A DNA stretch of 55,928 nt from Dolichospermum planctonicum (GTDB lineage: Bacteria; Cyanobacteriota; Cyanobacteriia; Cyanobacteriales; Nostocaceae), in contig NZ_BJCF01000029.1 of NCBI RefSeq assembly GCF_005402965.1, forward strand, positions 1-55,928, in the 5' to 3' direction. Below are positions 45,362 to 55,833 of this stretch, piece by piece. The notes beneath the pieces were generated by a model, which worked only from the letters and a program-made list of their open reading frames with translations, had not been told where the DNA came from and searched no databases. The first letter of the stretch is position 1; the number at the start of each line of letters is the position of its first letter. The translations under genes and the position numbers were made by a program.

Positions 45362-45838
45362 ATGCCAAAGTGGATAATTATAGAAGTCAATAATTGGTTT
45401 AAACGTGATAGAATTGTTCGTAATTTGGAGATATTTCAGGATATTATTGTTATTTCCCTGTGCGTGGGTTTATTTTGTGTAATGCTGATTCGACTAGGGG
45501 ATATGTTTTTATCTTTTTTGCGTCCCTTAGATATACGACAGGTAACATCTGATATTTTGTTTATTTTAATATTAGTAGAACTGTTTAGGTTGTTAGTTGA
45601 TTATCTGCAAGAACGAAGTATTTCCGTAGGTGCAGCGGTAGAAATTACTATAGTTTCCGCTTTGCGAGAAGTGATTTTACGTGGTGTATTAGAAATTCCC
45701 CTGAATCAACTTTTTGGACTTTCTATATTCTTATTGGTTCTAGCCGGAATTTTTCTGGCTTTACCTTGGATGACTAGTTTATCAGAACAGGTAAAAATTA
45801 GTAAACATCAAATAATTGAACTAGAACCAGAATCATAA
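45362..45838 (+). CDS. PsiE-like membrane protein
   Basis: A protein of 158 residues with four hydrophobic segments (about residues 27-48, 60-80, 92-110 and 118-138). DILFILILVELFRLLVDYLQ and AVEITIVSALREVILRGVLE match the phosphate-starvation-inducible PsiE family. The molecular function is unknown. The phosphate link is by family name only; no Pho box was identified here. Confidence 0.85.
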   Translation: MPKWIIIEVNNWFKRDRIVRNLEIFQDIIVISLCVGLFCVMLIRLGDMFLSFLRPLDIRQVTSDILFILILVELFRLLVDYLQERSISVGAAVEITIVSALREVILRGVLEIPLNQLFGLSIFLLVLAGIFLALPWMTSLSEQVKISKHQIIELEPES

Positions 45839-45869
45839 TTCTATTTGGAGAATAGGGAAAGAATCATTT

Positions 45870-45958
45870 TAGGACTTATACAGGAGCTAGGAATGAACCA
45901 CGAAGGAGCAAAGAACACGAAGCAAAGAAGATTTCAGAGATATTTTGTATAAGTCCTA
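45870..45958. mobile_element. MITE-like 89-bp inverted-repeat element
   Basis: TAGGACTTATACA (45870-45882) and TGTATAAGTCCTA (45946-45958) are perfect 13-bp inverted repeats around an ACCACGAAGG ... CACGAAGC interior. The ends are related to those of the 69-bp element at 20988-21056. The interior resembles a stretch near 2561. It is non-coding and was probably mobilised in trans. Confidence 0.6.
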
Positions 45959-45985
45959 GATTTAATTAATTTCCTATTCTCTGAT

Positions 45986-46975
45986 ATGAGTTACAAATAT
46001 AGCAGATTACAAATCAATATTCAACATCTACCATTAATTAATTATATGCCTGAACTAACGCCAAAACAATGGATTTTAATTAAACAGAAAATCACACCAT
46101 ATTTATTTTTGTTACCCGCTTTAATTATTTTAACATTCACAGTTTTTTATCCAGCAATTCAAGCCTTTTATCTCAGCTTTACCAGCTACGAAAATATAGG
46201 AGATATTCCCCAGTGGGTAGGTGGGAAAAATTTTCTGCGTTTATGGAAAGATACCGTTTTTTGGCAAACTTTAGAAAATACTTTTCTTTATTTAATTGGT
46301 GTTGTCCCAATTTTAGTATTTTTCCCCCTAGTTTTAGCAATTTTGGTTAATCAAAAACTGCGGGGAATGAATTGGTTTAGAACAGCATATTATACACCAG
46401 TTGTAATTTCCATGGTAGTCGCGGGCATAGCCTGGAAATGGTTGTATGCGGAAACCGGACTACTTAATCAAATTCTCAAAACTCTAGGGATTTTTCCCGC
46501 AGGAATTCCCTGGTTAACAAGTCCAGATAAAATTTTAGGAATTGTTCCTATTTCCTTAGCTAGTGTCATGGCCGTAACAATTTGGAAAGGTTTAGGCTAC
46601 TACATGGTAATTTATTTAGCGGGGTTACAATCTATCCCCGCTGATATTTATGAAGCTGCTGCTATTGATGGTTCTGATAGCATTCGCAAACATTGGGATA
46701 TTACTCTACCATTAATGAAACCTTATTTAGCTTTAGTTGCTGTCATTTCTTCCATTGCTGCTACAAAAGTTTTTGAAGAAGTTTATGTCATGACTCAAGG
46801 TGGACCTCTCAACAGTTCCAAGACAATTGTTTATTATTTATACGAACAAGCATTTGATAATTTAGAAATTAGCTATGCTTGTACTATTGGTTTAGTATTA
46901 TTTTTAATAATTTTGATTTTATCAGTTTTAAGATTGATTGTCAATCAGCAAGATGGTAATGATTTTAATGTTTGA
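45986..46975 (+). CDS. Carbohydrate ABC transporter permease (MalF/UgpA type)
   Basis: A protein of 329 residues with six TM helices. The first follows KITPYLFLLPALIILTFTVF. The EAA loop that docks the ATPase reads YEAAAIDGSDSIRKHWDITL near residue 235. It belongs to the CUT1 group for sugars or glycerol phosphate. An inner ATG at 46046 (PELTPKQW) is an alternative start that gives a more usual length. No binding-protein, second permease or ATPase gene is adjacent, so the substrate is unknown. Confidence 0.9.
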   Translation: MSYKYSRLQINIQHLPLINYMPELTPKQWILIKQKITPYLFLLPALIILTFTVFYPAIQAFYLSFTSYENIGDIPQWVGGKNFLRLWKDTVFWQTLENTFLYLIGVVPILVFFPLVLAILVNQKLRGMNWFRTAYYTPVVISMVVAGIAWKWLYAETGLLNQILKTLGIFPAGIPWLTSPDKILGIVPISLASVMAVTIWKGLGYYMVIYLAGLQSIPADIYEAAAIDGSDSIRKHWDITLPLMKPYLALVAVISSIAATKVFEEVYVMTQGGPLNSSKTIVYYLYEQAFDNLEISYACTIGLVLFLIILILSVLRLIVNQQDGNDFNV

Positions 46976-47762
46976 TATTTAAAAATCCCATTATTTAAAA
47001 TTTAAATTGTTTACGTTTAAATTAAGGTTAACAAACCACTCTAGGCACAGAGGACACAGAGAAATTAGGGTTTGAGGGATATTTATCTACAGAAAGTTTT
47101 CCAGTAGTTTTGTTAAAAAGCAGAAAAAATAGTAGATACAAGCTGAATTTAAGTAAAATTTCCAATAATTACAGAGTTATAAATTGTTATACCTAGGCTA
47201 AAAACAGCAAAAAGAGTATTAACAGTTTTATAAAATTAAACTCCTGTTTATAGAATTAATATTCTTATAAAGTTACAAATTGCATTAGAGAAAAAACGCC
47301 ATAAAATCAAGAAGTTAAAGCACTATTCCTAATAACACAACTAACTTCAACAAAAGCTTTGTATTGCAATACATTATTTTTGTTTTTTTATCCGATAGCT
47401 AAAGATATTAAAACAAATAGAATAGATTATTTAACAATCTTTTTGTATAATTTAACAGTAAATATTGAAAATAAACTTAATTTAATTTACAACTTTACTG
47501 AATTAAAACAAATTTTTGAACTTATGAAAGCAAAAACTTAAAAACTACCAATTTAAAATCAAGACTTTTGCGAATTTGTGACTTTGCACGAGAAAAAAAG
47601 TATATAAATTGTGAGAACTAACCTAAAACAAACTTAAACATTAACAAAAAACTAGATTTTTCAACTTATTTCCCTGCGCTTCTGCGTTTGTGCGTGAAAC
47701 AAATCCATACTTTTATTTACTCATAGCAAAAAAGAATATATAGATTAATACTGTATATATTA
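46976..47762. other. Long AT-rich gap
   Basis: These 787 bases are very AT-rich and contain no convincing gene. A 60-codon frame at 47359-47541 is made of Ile, Lys, Asn and Phe and is rejected. The segment near 47671-47725 (CTGCGTTTGTGCGTGA ...) is a dispersed repeat also seen near 20885 and 38285. Confidence 0.5.
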
Positions 47763-48254
47763 TTATAATTGAAACGAAGCCGTCAAAGCCAACGCTAAAG
47801 CATCCGCAGCATCATCTGGTCGGGGAATTTCATCTAAATCTAACTCGCGCATGACAGCTTCTTGTACTTCTGCTTTATCTGCCTTACCATAATTTGTTAA
47901 AGCCTGTTTAATTTGGGGAGGTGCAAATTCCACATAAGGAAGTTTACGTTGTCCTAAAACTAGCATTAACACACCTCTAGCTTGGGCAACGACAATAGTA
48001 TTAGCCATGCGATAAAAAAATAATTTTTCAATTGCAACTAAATCTGGTTGTATTTCTTCGATAAGAGTGTTTAAATCATCAAATAAAATACATAGTCGTT
48101 GACTCATTTCCATATCCGCATGAGTGCGAATGACACCAAAATCAATCATCTGTATCTTTATCTCCTGCGTTTTATTTGCACTTTTTTGCCAATTAATCGC
48201 TCCAAAACCCACAATTGCTAGTCCTGGATCTATGCCTAAAATCCGCTTTTCCAT
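47763..48254 (-). CDS. ruvC: Holliday junction resolvase RuvC
   Basis: An endonuclease of 163 residues resolving Holliday junctions after RuvAB branch migration. The catalytic acidic residues are visible in [15 protein letters not shown] (first Asp), VAIEKLFF (Glu) and [14 protein letters not shown] (the final Asp pair). The length is typical. Cyanobacteria often keep ruvC apart from ruvAB, as here. Confidence 0.95.
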   Translation of the reverse strand: MEKRILGIDPGLAIVGFGAINWQKSANKTQEIKIQMIDFGVIRTHADMEMSQRLCILFDDLNTLIEEIQPDLVAIEKLFFYRMANTIVVAQARGVLMLVLGQRKLPYVEFAPPQIKQALTNYGKADKAEVQEAVMRELDLDEIPRPDDAADALALALTASFQL

Positions 48255-48409
48255 ATAATTCTCTATGATGGTAATTTTCCTAACTGCTGACTTTTTTCTC
48301 TTGCAAATATGAAGGAATGGATAATTCTGACAATTTCCCCTCTAGACTGGTGAGTCAATGATGTAAAGTTTTTGTTAAATATTGTTTGTATCAACAATCC
48401 CTATTGAGT

Positions 48410-49786
48410 ATGTTCAGCGGTTTTTTCAAACGAGCGATTAATTCGTTACAATTACAATCCCATGGTCGCACTTCCCACCGCATTAACCAATGGTTTAAAT
48501 GGTTATCCCCCGGGTTAGTGGTGAAACGCTGGTTACTCATCAGTGTTGGGGGTGTGGTGTTGGCTAGTTTGGGGTTGGCTATTTGGGTAAAATTAACCCC
48601 AATTTTTTGGATACTAGAATTTCTCACGGATCTTTTAGCATTTTTTGCGGACATTTTCCCCAACTATATCAGCGGTCCTTTACTCCTGCTATCTGGTGTT
48701 TTGTTGTTGTTGTGGGGACAATACCGCACTGTAGGTTCAATTACAGAAGTATTAAGACCGGAAGGTGAGGAGGAGGAATTGATAGATGTTCTTTTAGCTC
48801 ACCGTCGTTTATATCGAGGTCCCAAAATTGTTGTTATTGGTGGTGGTACGGGACTTTCCACTTTACTCCGAGGTTTGAAAACCTACAGTGCTAATATTAC
48901 CGCTGTTGTTACTGTAGCAGATGATGGTGGTTCTTCGGGTAGATTACGAGAAGAATTTGGTGTTTTACCTCCTGGAGATATCCGCAATTGTTTAGCAGCA
49001 TTAGCAGACGAGGAAAGATTGCTGACGGAATTATTTCAGTATCGTTTTCGTGCTGGAGATGGATTAACAGGCCACAGTTTTGGTAATTTATTTTTAACTG
49101 CTATGACTGATATTGCTGGAGATTTAGAACAGGCTATTGCTGCTAGTTCTAAAGTGTTAGCAGTGAAAGGACAAGTTTTACCTGCTACTCTTAGTGATGT
49201 AAGACTTTGGGCAGAATTGACAGACGGCCGACGCATTGAGGGTGAATCTAATATTCCCAAAGCTGAAGGAAAAATTGTCAAAATCGGTTGTATTCCTGAA
49301 AATCCCCCCGCATTACCCGCTGCAATTAAAGCTATTGAAGAAGCTGATTACATTATTATTGGCCCTGGCAGTCTTTATACTAGCTTAATTCCTAATTTAT
49401 TAGTCAGAGAAATTGCTGATGCGATCGCTGCTACTGATATACCTCGCATTTATATCTGTAATATCATGACTCAACCAGGAGAAACTGATGGATATAGTGT
49501 TTCTGATCATATTCAAGCTATAGATAAAGCTTGTGACAATAAAAGATTATTTGATGCTGTGTTAGTTCATAAAAAAATACCCTCAGCCCAAGCACTCATT
49601 CGTTATGCTCAACAAAATGCCCACCCAGTTTTTTTAGATAGAGAAGCTGTTATTCAATTAGGACGGCGAATCATTCCTGCTAATATTTTATTTGAAGATG
49701 AAAATGGCGCTGTTCGTCATGACCCCCAAAAATTAGCTAAGGTTCTACTGAAATGGTATAGTGGAGCGCATCACAGTAAAAAGTAA
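48410..49786 (+). CDS. YvcK/CofD-like gluconeogenesis factor, membrane form
   Basis: A protein of 458 residues from the ATG at 48410; one eight codons upstream is also possible. Two N-terminal TM helices (about residues 40-65 and 82-105) are followed by a CofD-like Rossmann domain: [71 protein letters not shown]. YvcK proteins bind UDP-sugars and link carbon metabolism to cell-wall synthesis. The membrane-anchored form is usual in cyanobacteria. Confidence 0.92.
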   Translation: MFSGFFKRAINSLQLQSHGRTSHRINQWFKWLSPGLVVKRWLLISVGGVVLASLGLAIWVKLTPIFWILEFLTDLLAFFADIFPNYISGPLLLLSGVLLLLWGQYRTVGSITEVLRPEGEEEELIDVLLAHRRLYRGPKIVVIGGGTGLSTLLRGLKTYSANITAVVTVADDGGSSGRLREEFGVLPPGDIRNCLAALADEERLLTELFQYRFRAGDGLTGHSFGNLFLTAMTDIAGDLEQAIAASSKVLAVKGQVLPATLSDVRLWAELTDGRRIEGESNIPKAEGKIVKIGCIPENPPALPAAIKAIEEADYIIIGPGSLYTSLIPNLLVREIADAIAATDIPRIYICNIMTQPGETDGYSVSDHIQAIDKACDNKRLFDAVLVHKKIPSAQALIRYAQQNAHPVFLDREAVIQLGRRIIPANILFEDENGAVRHDPQKLAKVLLKWYSGAHHSKK

Positions 49787-49928
49787 GTCTTTAATTTGAT
49801 GCTGTCATTGCTAATTAATAAAAATACATTCTGAATCAATAAACAATTGCTCACGTTTAAAAAACAATTACTCACGATTTAAAAACAATCGCTCACGATA
49901 AGCACCCATTAAAAATGACATAAGACAA

Positions 49929-50357
49929 ATGACTACAATTTTTCTTGCGGATTTAAAAGCAACACAGCAATTAGGTATTACTCTTGGAAAAACCTTAAAT
50001 GCGGGAAGTGTGATTTTATTGTCAGGTGATTTAGGTGCTGGTAAAACTACCTTAGTCCAAAGTATTGGTAAAGGTTTGGGAATAATTGACCCTATTGTTA
50101 GTCCTACTTTTACTCTAATTAATGAGTATACAGAAGGACGAATTCCGCTTTATCACTTAGATTTATACCGTCTTGAAACTCATGAAGTGATAGGTTTAAA
50201 TTTAGAAAGTTACTGGGAAGGAATAGAAGTCACACCGGGAATTGTAGCAATTGAATGGGCTGAACGAATGCCTTATTTACCAGATAGTTATTTGAAGATA
50301 CGTTTAAACCATGGTGAAAATGGTCAACGTCAGGCCGAAATTACGGAAATAAACTGA
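49929..50357 (+). CDS. tsaE: tRNA t6A biosynthesis ATPase TsaE
   Basis: A P-loop ATPase of 142 residues needed with TsaB/TsaD for N6-threonylcarbamoyladenosine in ANN-decoding tRNAs. Walker A is SGDLGAGKTTLVQ (about residues 33-45). Family motifs are SPTFTLINEY, PLYHLDLYRLE and IEWAERMPYLP. The gap of about 140 bases after the YvcK-like gene has AATTACTCACG-type repeats. Confidence 0.95.
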   Translation: MTTIFLADLKATQQLGITLGKTLNAGSVILLSGDLGAGKTTLVQSIGKGLGIIDPIVSPTFTLINEYTEGRIPLYHLDLYRLETHEVIGLNLESYWEGIEVTPGIVAIEWAERMPYLPDSYLKIRLNHGENGQRQAEITEIN

Positions 50358-50377
50358 CCATTGACCACTGACTAGAA

Positions 50378-51697
50378 TTATGAAAAAGTCAAAGCTTGTC
50401 CGCGAATTTGGGTATTTACCTGACCATGATCATAAACAATTTCACCACCGACAATAGTTGTTACAGGCCAACCCGTCAAATTCCAACCTTCAAAAGGACT
50501 CCAACCACACTTACTTAAAACTTCTTCCCGTTTAACTTCCCGGTAATTTTTTAAATCTACCAAAACCAAATCAGCATCATAACCAGGGGAAATTTCTCCC
50601 TTATTGGGGATACCATAGGCTACAGCTACCGCTTTAGACATCCATTGGACAACTTGAGCAACAGTACATTTTCCTGTCATAGCAGCGGTTAACATTAAAG
50701 GTAAAGAAGTTTCTACACCGGGCATTCCCGAAGGCGTGTTAGGGTAAGTTTGGGCTTTTTCTGCTAAAGTGTGGGGGGCGTGGTCTGTAGCGATAAAATC
50801 AATGATACCATCCCGTAAAGCTTGCCAGAGAACTTCATTATCGTGGGGCGATCGCAAAGGGGGATTCATTTGTGCTAAAGTACCAATAGTTGCATAAGCA
50901 CTAGTATTTAAAAGCAAATGTTGGGGTGTTACCTCCGCTGTCACCCAACTGGGTTTATCATGACGCAGTAACTCCGCTTCCTCCGCTGTTGACATATGTA
51001 AAATATGCAAGCGGCGCTGATACTTTTTAGAGAGTTTTAACGCCAATTGGGTAGCTAACAAAGCGGCTTGATTATCTTGAATTTGGGAATGAATAGCCGG
51101 ATCTTCAATACCCGCAAACTCTTGTTTGCGTTGATTAATTCTAGCTTGGTCTTCGGCATGAACAGCAATTAAACGATTTCCCTGGGCAAAAATCGCCTCT
51201 AGTACCTCCTCCTGGCTTACCAATAACTGTCCGTGCATTGACCCCATAAACACCTTAATTCCTGGTGTCGGACTAGCAGAAAGTAAATCTGGTAAATTGT
51301 CTCCCGTAGCCCCAATAAAAAAGCCATAATTAACTAAGCACTTACTAGCAGCCCGCTGTAACTTGTCATTTAAAGCCGACTGACTAATGGTTAAAGGTCT
51401 TGTATTCGGCATTTCTAAAAACGAGGTGACACCCCCCTTAGCACAAGCACAACTGGCTGTAAACAAGTCTTCCTTGTGTTCTAAACCTGGTTCGCGGAAA
51501 TGCACCTGGGGGTCAATTACTCCTGGCAACAAAGTTAAACCCCGTGCGTCGATTTCATGGGTAGGAGCAGCATTAGTAATTTCTTGACCTAACTGGACTA
51601 TTTGTCTTCCCTGAGTCAAGACATCCCCAATCATTGACTCACCATTAGGTAGAATAATTTCAGCATGACGAATCAGTAAACTTTGCGTAGTTGACAT
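50378..51697 (-). CDS. pyrC: Dihydroorotase
   Basis: A zinc amidohydrolase of 439 residues (type I) of pyrimidine synthesis that interconverts carbamoyl aspartate and dihydroorotate. Visible motifs are VIDPQVHFREPGLEHKEDL (first metal histidines are normally HxH; here QVHFR), HILHMSTAEE, DFIATDHAPHTLAEK (metal Asp and His) and PGVETSLPLM. The DPQVHFREPG variant of the usual DxHVHFREPG is worth noting. The terminal DHAPH motif is intact. Confidence 0.92.
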   Translation of the reverse strand: MSTTQSLLIRHAEIILPNGESMIGDVLTQGRQIVQLGQEITNAAPTHEIDARGLTLLPGVIDPQVHFREPGLEHKEDLFTASCACAKGGVTSFLEMPNTRPLTISQSALNDKLQRAASKCLVNYGFFIGATGDNLPDLLSASPTPGIKVFMGSMHGQLLVSQEEVLEAIFAQGNRLIAVHAEDQARINQRKQEFAGIEDPAIHSQIQDNQAALLATQLALKLSKKYQRRLHILHMSTAEEAELLRHDKPSWVTAEVTPQHLLLNTSAYATIGTLAQMNPPLRSPHDNEVLWQALRDGIIDFIATDHAPHTLAEKAQTYPNTPSGMPGVETSLPLMLTAAMTGKCTVAQVVQWMSKAVAVAYGIPNKGEISPGYDADLVLVDLKNYREVKREEVLSKCGWSPFEGWNLTGWPVTTIVGGEIVYDHGQVNTQIRGQALTFS

Positions 51698-51923
51698 GGA
51701 TGTACAATTTTTAAGTATTTATGGATCATAGATAACTTTTTCTTGAATAGGTTTATTGTCAAGTCAGGTCAGCTAAAAACCTGATTGTTTGTGGTTGAAC
51801 ACAGGAAAATACTAGATTTTTGACTTGATTTACCTACCATTTGCCCCATCTCGTTAAGATTAATAATATCAAGTCTCTCTGTCTGAGTTCCATACTAGTC
51901 TCTTAACATACTTCAACAATTTC

Positions 51924-52577
51924 ATGCCAAATCAAGCGTCTGATCAAAACTCTAGCCAACAACCTGATAATTCCTGGATAGTAGAGCTAGGTAAAACGAT
52001 GATCTTGAGTGTCTTTCTAGCTCTGGGAATTCGTACCTTTGTCGCTGAAGCCCGTTGGATTCCTTCTGGCTCTATGGAACCAACTTTACATGGTGTCGAA
52101 GACCAATGGAAAGCGGATAAGATTATCGTGGATAAGGTGAAGTATAAATTTGCTGACCCCCAGCGCGGAGATATAGTAGTATTTTTACCACCAGAAACAA
52201 TAAAGAATCCTAAACGGGACGCATATATTAAAAGAGTAATTGGTTTACCCGGTGAAAAAGTGGAACTTAAGGCTGGTAAAGTATATATTAATGGCCAGCC
52301 TTTACAGGAAAATCTTTATCTATCTTCTGCTGCGCGGACATTCGTTGAGACTTGCAATAGCAGCGGTCCCCAGCCTCCTTTCTTGGCTAAACCCGAAATT
52401 ATTCCCCCAAATTCCTACTTAATGTTAGGTGATAACCGAGGTAGTAGTTATGATGGACGTTGTTGGGGCGTTGTTCCCCGCGAACAGATTATTGGTCAGG
52501 CTGTAGTTCGTTTTTGGCCACTCAACAAAATTGGACCCATTGATAAATCTCCTGTTTATCCATCTGCAAAGCCATGA
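51924..52577 (+). CDS. lepB: Signal peptidase I
   Basis: A membrane serine protease of 217 residues that removes Sec and Tat signal peptides. An N-terminal TM helix (about residues 18-40: ELGKTMILSVFLALGIRTFV) is followed by the catalytic serine in PSGSMEPTL. The general-base lysine is in KRDAYIKRVIGLPGEKV. The box E motif is GDNRGSSYDGRCWG. A hairpin GGCGGG/CCCGCC about 35 bases after the stop may end the transcript. Confidence 0.95.
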   Translation: MPNQASDQNSSQQPDNSWIVELGKTMILSVFLALGIRTFVAEARWIPSGSMEPTLHGVEDQWKADKIIVDKVKYKFADPQRGDIVVFLPPETIKNPKRDAYIKRVIGLPGEKVELKAGKVYINGQPLQENLYLSSAARTFVETCNSSGPQPPFLAKPEIIPPNSYLMLGDNRGSSYDGRCWGVVPREQIIGQAVVRFWPLNKIGPIDKSPVYPSAKP

Positions 52578-52772
52578 AATGATACCATATAAAGTCATAT
52601 AAAGGAAGTTAGGAGGCGGGAAAACCCGCCCCCACAGAAGTCAAGCTAAGGCTACCTGGGCTATCAATACATATTTTGTATTTATTGTCAAGGCATAAAT
52701 CCTATTACTAATCAAATCAATTTTCTTGATTACAGGCTGCAATTTATAGTCGAATCAAAGCATAATGGAAGT

Positions 52773-53891
52773 GTGACTGATTTATTAGCTCCCTTACAAT
52801 CCCTAAAACAAGGTAACTGGTTCAAATTAATTTGCGGAGCCAGTTTCCAACACCTGCCTGCGGTCAGAAATTTAACATTGGCCTACACTTTGGCTGGTGC
52901 TGACTGTATAGATGTAGCAGCCGATACGGCGGTCATTGCCGCCACTCAAGAAGCTTTAATGGTAGCCAAGAGTTTGGCCAAGGTTGCCCAGGAGCGGGGC
53001 TTTGCCTTTACAGGTAATTTGCCCTTGTTAATGGTCAGCGTCAATGATGGTGAAGATCCCCATTTTAGAAAAGCTGAGTTTAATTCTCAACACTGTCCCA
53101 GTGATTGTCTTAAACCATGTGAAAAAATTTGTCCAGCCCAGGCAATTTTATTTAACAATACCAAAGATGAGCTATCGGGAGTAATTAGAGAAAAATGTTA
53201 TGGCTGTGGGCGTTGCGTTCCCATCTGTCCCTATGGGATAATTTATACAAAATCTTATGTGTCAACGCTAGGGGAGGTTGCACCATTGATCATGTCCATG
53301 GGAATAGATGCTGTAGAAATTCATACTCAAGTAGGGCGGTTGGCAGAATTTCAACGGTTATGGGCGGCAATGACACCTTGGGTAGATAAATTAAAGTTAG
53401 TCGCCATCAGTTGTAATGATGGAGAAGGACTAATTGATTACCTAAAAGCAATTTACGATTTAATTGTCCCCCGTCCGCAGTTTTTAATTTGGCAAACTGA
53501 CGGGCGTTCCATGAGTGGTGATATTGGTAATGGTACAACCATAGCCACTGTGAAATTAGGACAAAAAGTTTTGACAGCAAACCTACCGGGATATGTGCAG
53601 TTAGCAGGAGGCACTAATAGCTATACTGTTCCTAAATTGCAGGGCATGGGACTACTGAATGATTTGGGAAGCCAAGATCACAATCCCCAATCGAAAATAG
53701 CTGGGGTTGCCTATGGTAGTTATGCCCGTGTATTGCTGTCATCTATTCTTGACCAGTTAGAAAGTAAGGAGGTGATTAACACTGATAGTCAAGGTAACAG
53801 CCGCTTGGAAGCAAGACCAGAATTACTTTGGGAGGCTGTAAGGCTGGCCCATACTCTCGTTTCCCAGATTAAGTCTGGGCGTTTACGCTAA
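52773..53891 (+). CDS. ldpA: LdpA, iron-sulfur protein of circadian light input
   Basis: A protein of 372 residues, GTG start at 52773. LDP stands for light-dependent period; in Synechococcus LdpA senses redox state and modulates the Kai clock. Two cysteine clusters, CPSDCLKPCEKICP (about residues 109-122) and CYGCGRCVPICP (about 142-153), form ferredoxin-like 4Fe-4S sites. The N-terminal SLKQGNWFKLICGASFQHLP is typical. It precedes the R3H gene by 45 bases. Confidence 0.93.
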   Translation: MTDLLAPLQSLKQGNWFKLICGASFQHLPAVRNLTLAYTLAGADCIDVAADTAVIAATQEALMVAKSLAKVAQERGFAFTGNLPLLMVSVNDGEDPHFRKAEFNSQHCPSDCLKPCEKICPAQAILFNNTKDELSGVIREKCYGCGRCVPICPYGIIYTKSYVSTLGEVAPLIMSMGIDAVEIHTQVGRLAEFQRLWAAMTPWVDKLKLVAISCNDGEGLIDYLKAIYDLIVPRPQFLIWQTDGRSMSGDIGNGTTIATVKLGQKVLTANLPGYVQLAGGTNSYTVPKLQGMGLLNDLGSQDHNPQSKIAGVAYGSYARVLLSSILDQLESKEVINTDSQGNSRLEARPELLWEAVRLAHTLVSQIKSGRLR

Positions 53892-53936
53892 TCACTCGAA
53901 CCATATCTCTAAAAACGTCAGTCACCAATTATTGCC

Positions 53937-55670
53937 ATGACGATTACAGAAGATCTCCACAAGTTGTTAGACATTTTACCCCAAGACCTCCAACAAAAAC
54001 TAAAGAATCACCCTCAAGGACATAATTTAGTTGAAGTAGTTTTGGATTTAGGTCGTCGTCCAGAAGCTCGGTTTCCCCATGGAGCGGAGTATCTGAGCGA
54101 AACACCAGTCACTCAAGCACAGATAGATGATTGTATACAAAGAGTTGGAAATTTTGGAGGGGATAATCGGGCAGGAATTGAACAAACTTTACATCGCATC
54201 AGTGCTATCCGCAACCGTAGTGGTAAGATTATCGGTTTAACCTGTCGTGTTGGCCGCGCGGTATTCGGAACAATTGCCATGATCCGCGATTTGGTGGAAA
54301 CTGGTCAATCAATTCTGATGCTCGGTCGTCCCGGTGTTGGTAAAACCACGGCTTTAAGGGAAATTGCCCGCGTGTTGGCCGATGACTTAAATAAGCGAGT
54401 GGTGATTATTGACACATCTAACGAAATCGCTGGAGATGGTGATGTTGCTCACCCTGCCATTGGTCGGGCTAGACGAATGCAAGTTTCTCAGCCAGAATTA
54501 CAACATCAAGTCATGATTGAGGCTGTGGAAAACCATATGCCAGAAGTGATTGTGATTGATGAAATTGGCACGGAATTGGAAGCTTTAGCAGCCCGTACTA
54601 TTGCGGAAAGAGGGGTACAATTAGTGGGAACTGCCCACGGTAATCAGATTGAAAACCTGATTAAAAATCCGACTCTATCTGATTTGGTGGGGGGTATTCA
54701 GGCTGTTACCTTGGGAGATGATGAGGCTAGACGACGTGGTTCGCAAAAAACGGTTTTAGAACGCAAAGCTCCGCCTACTTTTGACATTGCTGTGGAAATG
54801 TTAGAACGACAACGCTGGGTAGTTCATGACTGTGTGGCTGATACGGTTGATACTTTGTTACGTGGTCGTCAACCTAACCCACAAACTAGAACCGTTGATG
54901 ATCAGGGTAAGGTGGGTATTGCTAGACAGTTGGCTGTGGTCAATGGTGGTAATGGCCACGTGACTAAGGTGGAAGAGTCTTTCTTGGCTGCTAAACCCAA
55001 TGGTTGGCGTTCTTCTGGACAAATGGTGGCTTTACCACCTTTATCTATGGAAAGGGAAAGACCGACGGGACGCAGTGAATTTGACCGCTTGTTAGATGAA
55101 TCTTTCAATTACTCAGAAAGTATTAATTTTCCCAGCCGCAAACCAGCAGGTCCCAATGGGGAAGATTTGCCATTACATATTTACCCTTATGGGGTGAGTC
55201 GTGATCAACTTGAACAGGTAATTAATGTGTTAACTTTGCCTGTGGTCTTGACAAAAGACTTAGATAGTGCTGATGCTATTTTAGCTTTGCGATCGCACGT
55301 CAAGAACCACGCTAAGTTACGACAAATGGCTAAAGCCCGTCATTTACCGATGTTCATGATTAAGTCCAGTACAATTCCCCAAATTACTCGCAGTTTACGC
55401 CGACTTCTGAATATGGATGATCCAGATATTGGCGATAACAGAGAGTTACAATTGTTACTACACAATGGTAGTGATGATGAAATGGACGCTTTGGAGGAAG
55501 CCAGACTTGCTGTAGAGCAGATTGTTATTCCTAAGGGTCAACCTGTGGAGTTACTACCCCGTTCTTCCCAAGTGCGGAAAATGCAGCATGAGTTAGTAGA
55601 ACATTATCGCCTCAAATCCGACAGTTTTGGCGATGAACCAAATCGGCGGTTAAGAATTTATCCGGCTTAA
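53937..55670 (+). CDS. R3H-domain AAA ATPase (Ycf45/SpoIIIAA-like)
   Basis: A protein of 577 residues. An AAA-type ATPase domain has Walker A MLGRPGVGKTT near residue 130 and Walker B VIVIDEIGTELEAL near 195. The linker of about 100 residues is low in complexity. The C-terminal R3H single-strand nucleic-acid-binding domain ends the protein (RKMQHELVEHYRLKSDSFGD, EPNRRLRIYP). Chloroplast Ycf45 is its relative. The biological role is unknown. It lies 45 bases after ldpA on the same strand. Confidence 0.92.
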   Translation: MTITEDLHKLLDILPQDLQQKLKNHPQGHNLVEVVLDLGRRPEARFPHGAEYLSETPVTQAQIDDCIQRVGNFGGDNRAGIEQTLHRISAIRNRSGKIIGLTCRVGRAVFGTIAMIRDLVETGQSILMLGRPGVGKTTALREIARVLADDLNKRVVIIDTSNEIAGDGDVAHPAIGRARRMQVSQPELQHQVMIEAVENHMPEVIVIDEIGTELEALAARTIAERGVQLVGTAHGNQIENLIKNPTLSDLVGGIQAVTLGDDEARRRGSQKTVLERKAPPTFDIAVEMLERQRWVVHDCVADTVDTLLRGRQPNPQTRTVDDQGKVGIARQLAVVNGGNGHVTKVEESFLAAKPNGWRSSGQMVALPPLSMERERPTGRSEFDRLLDESFNYSESINFPSRKPAGPNGEDLPLHIYPYGVSRDQLEQVINVLTLPVVLTKDLDSADAILALRSHVKNHAKLRQMAKARHLPMFMIKSSTIPQITRSLRRLLNMDDPDIGDNRELQLLLHNGSDDEMDALEEARLAVEQIVIPKGQPVELLPRSSQVRKMQHELVEHYRLKSDSFGDEPNRRLRIYPA

Positions 55671-55833
55671 GTTCTTGATCATTTTCCCCTTTTCTGCATT
55701 AAAAACCCAGGTTTAGTTACCCCACAAAAGTCCCCCATTGTCAAGGTGGGGAAACCGGAATCTAGTCCCCTCCCCTTAGCAAGGGGAGGGTTAGGGTGGG
55801 GTAAAAACCTTATTTATCCCAGGAGTGCATTTT
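55671..55833. other. Gap with C-rich/G-rich inverted repeat
   Basis: CCCTCCCC TTAGCAA GGGGAGGG (about 55769-55791) is a near-perfect hairpin that belongs to a frequent intergenic repeat of cyanobacteria. It can serve as terminator of the upstream gene. There is no other feature. Confidence 0.55.

Noticed and set aside
47359-47541. A 60-codon plus-strand frame in the long AT-rich gap
   Set aside because: Its composition (Ile, Asn, Lys, Phe, Leu) reflects AT-rich DNA. There is no ribosome-binding site and no recognisable motif.
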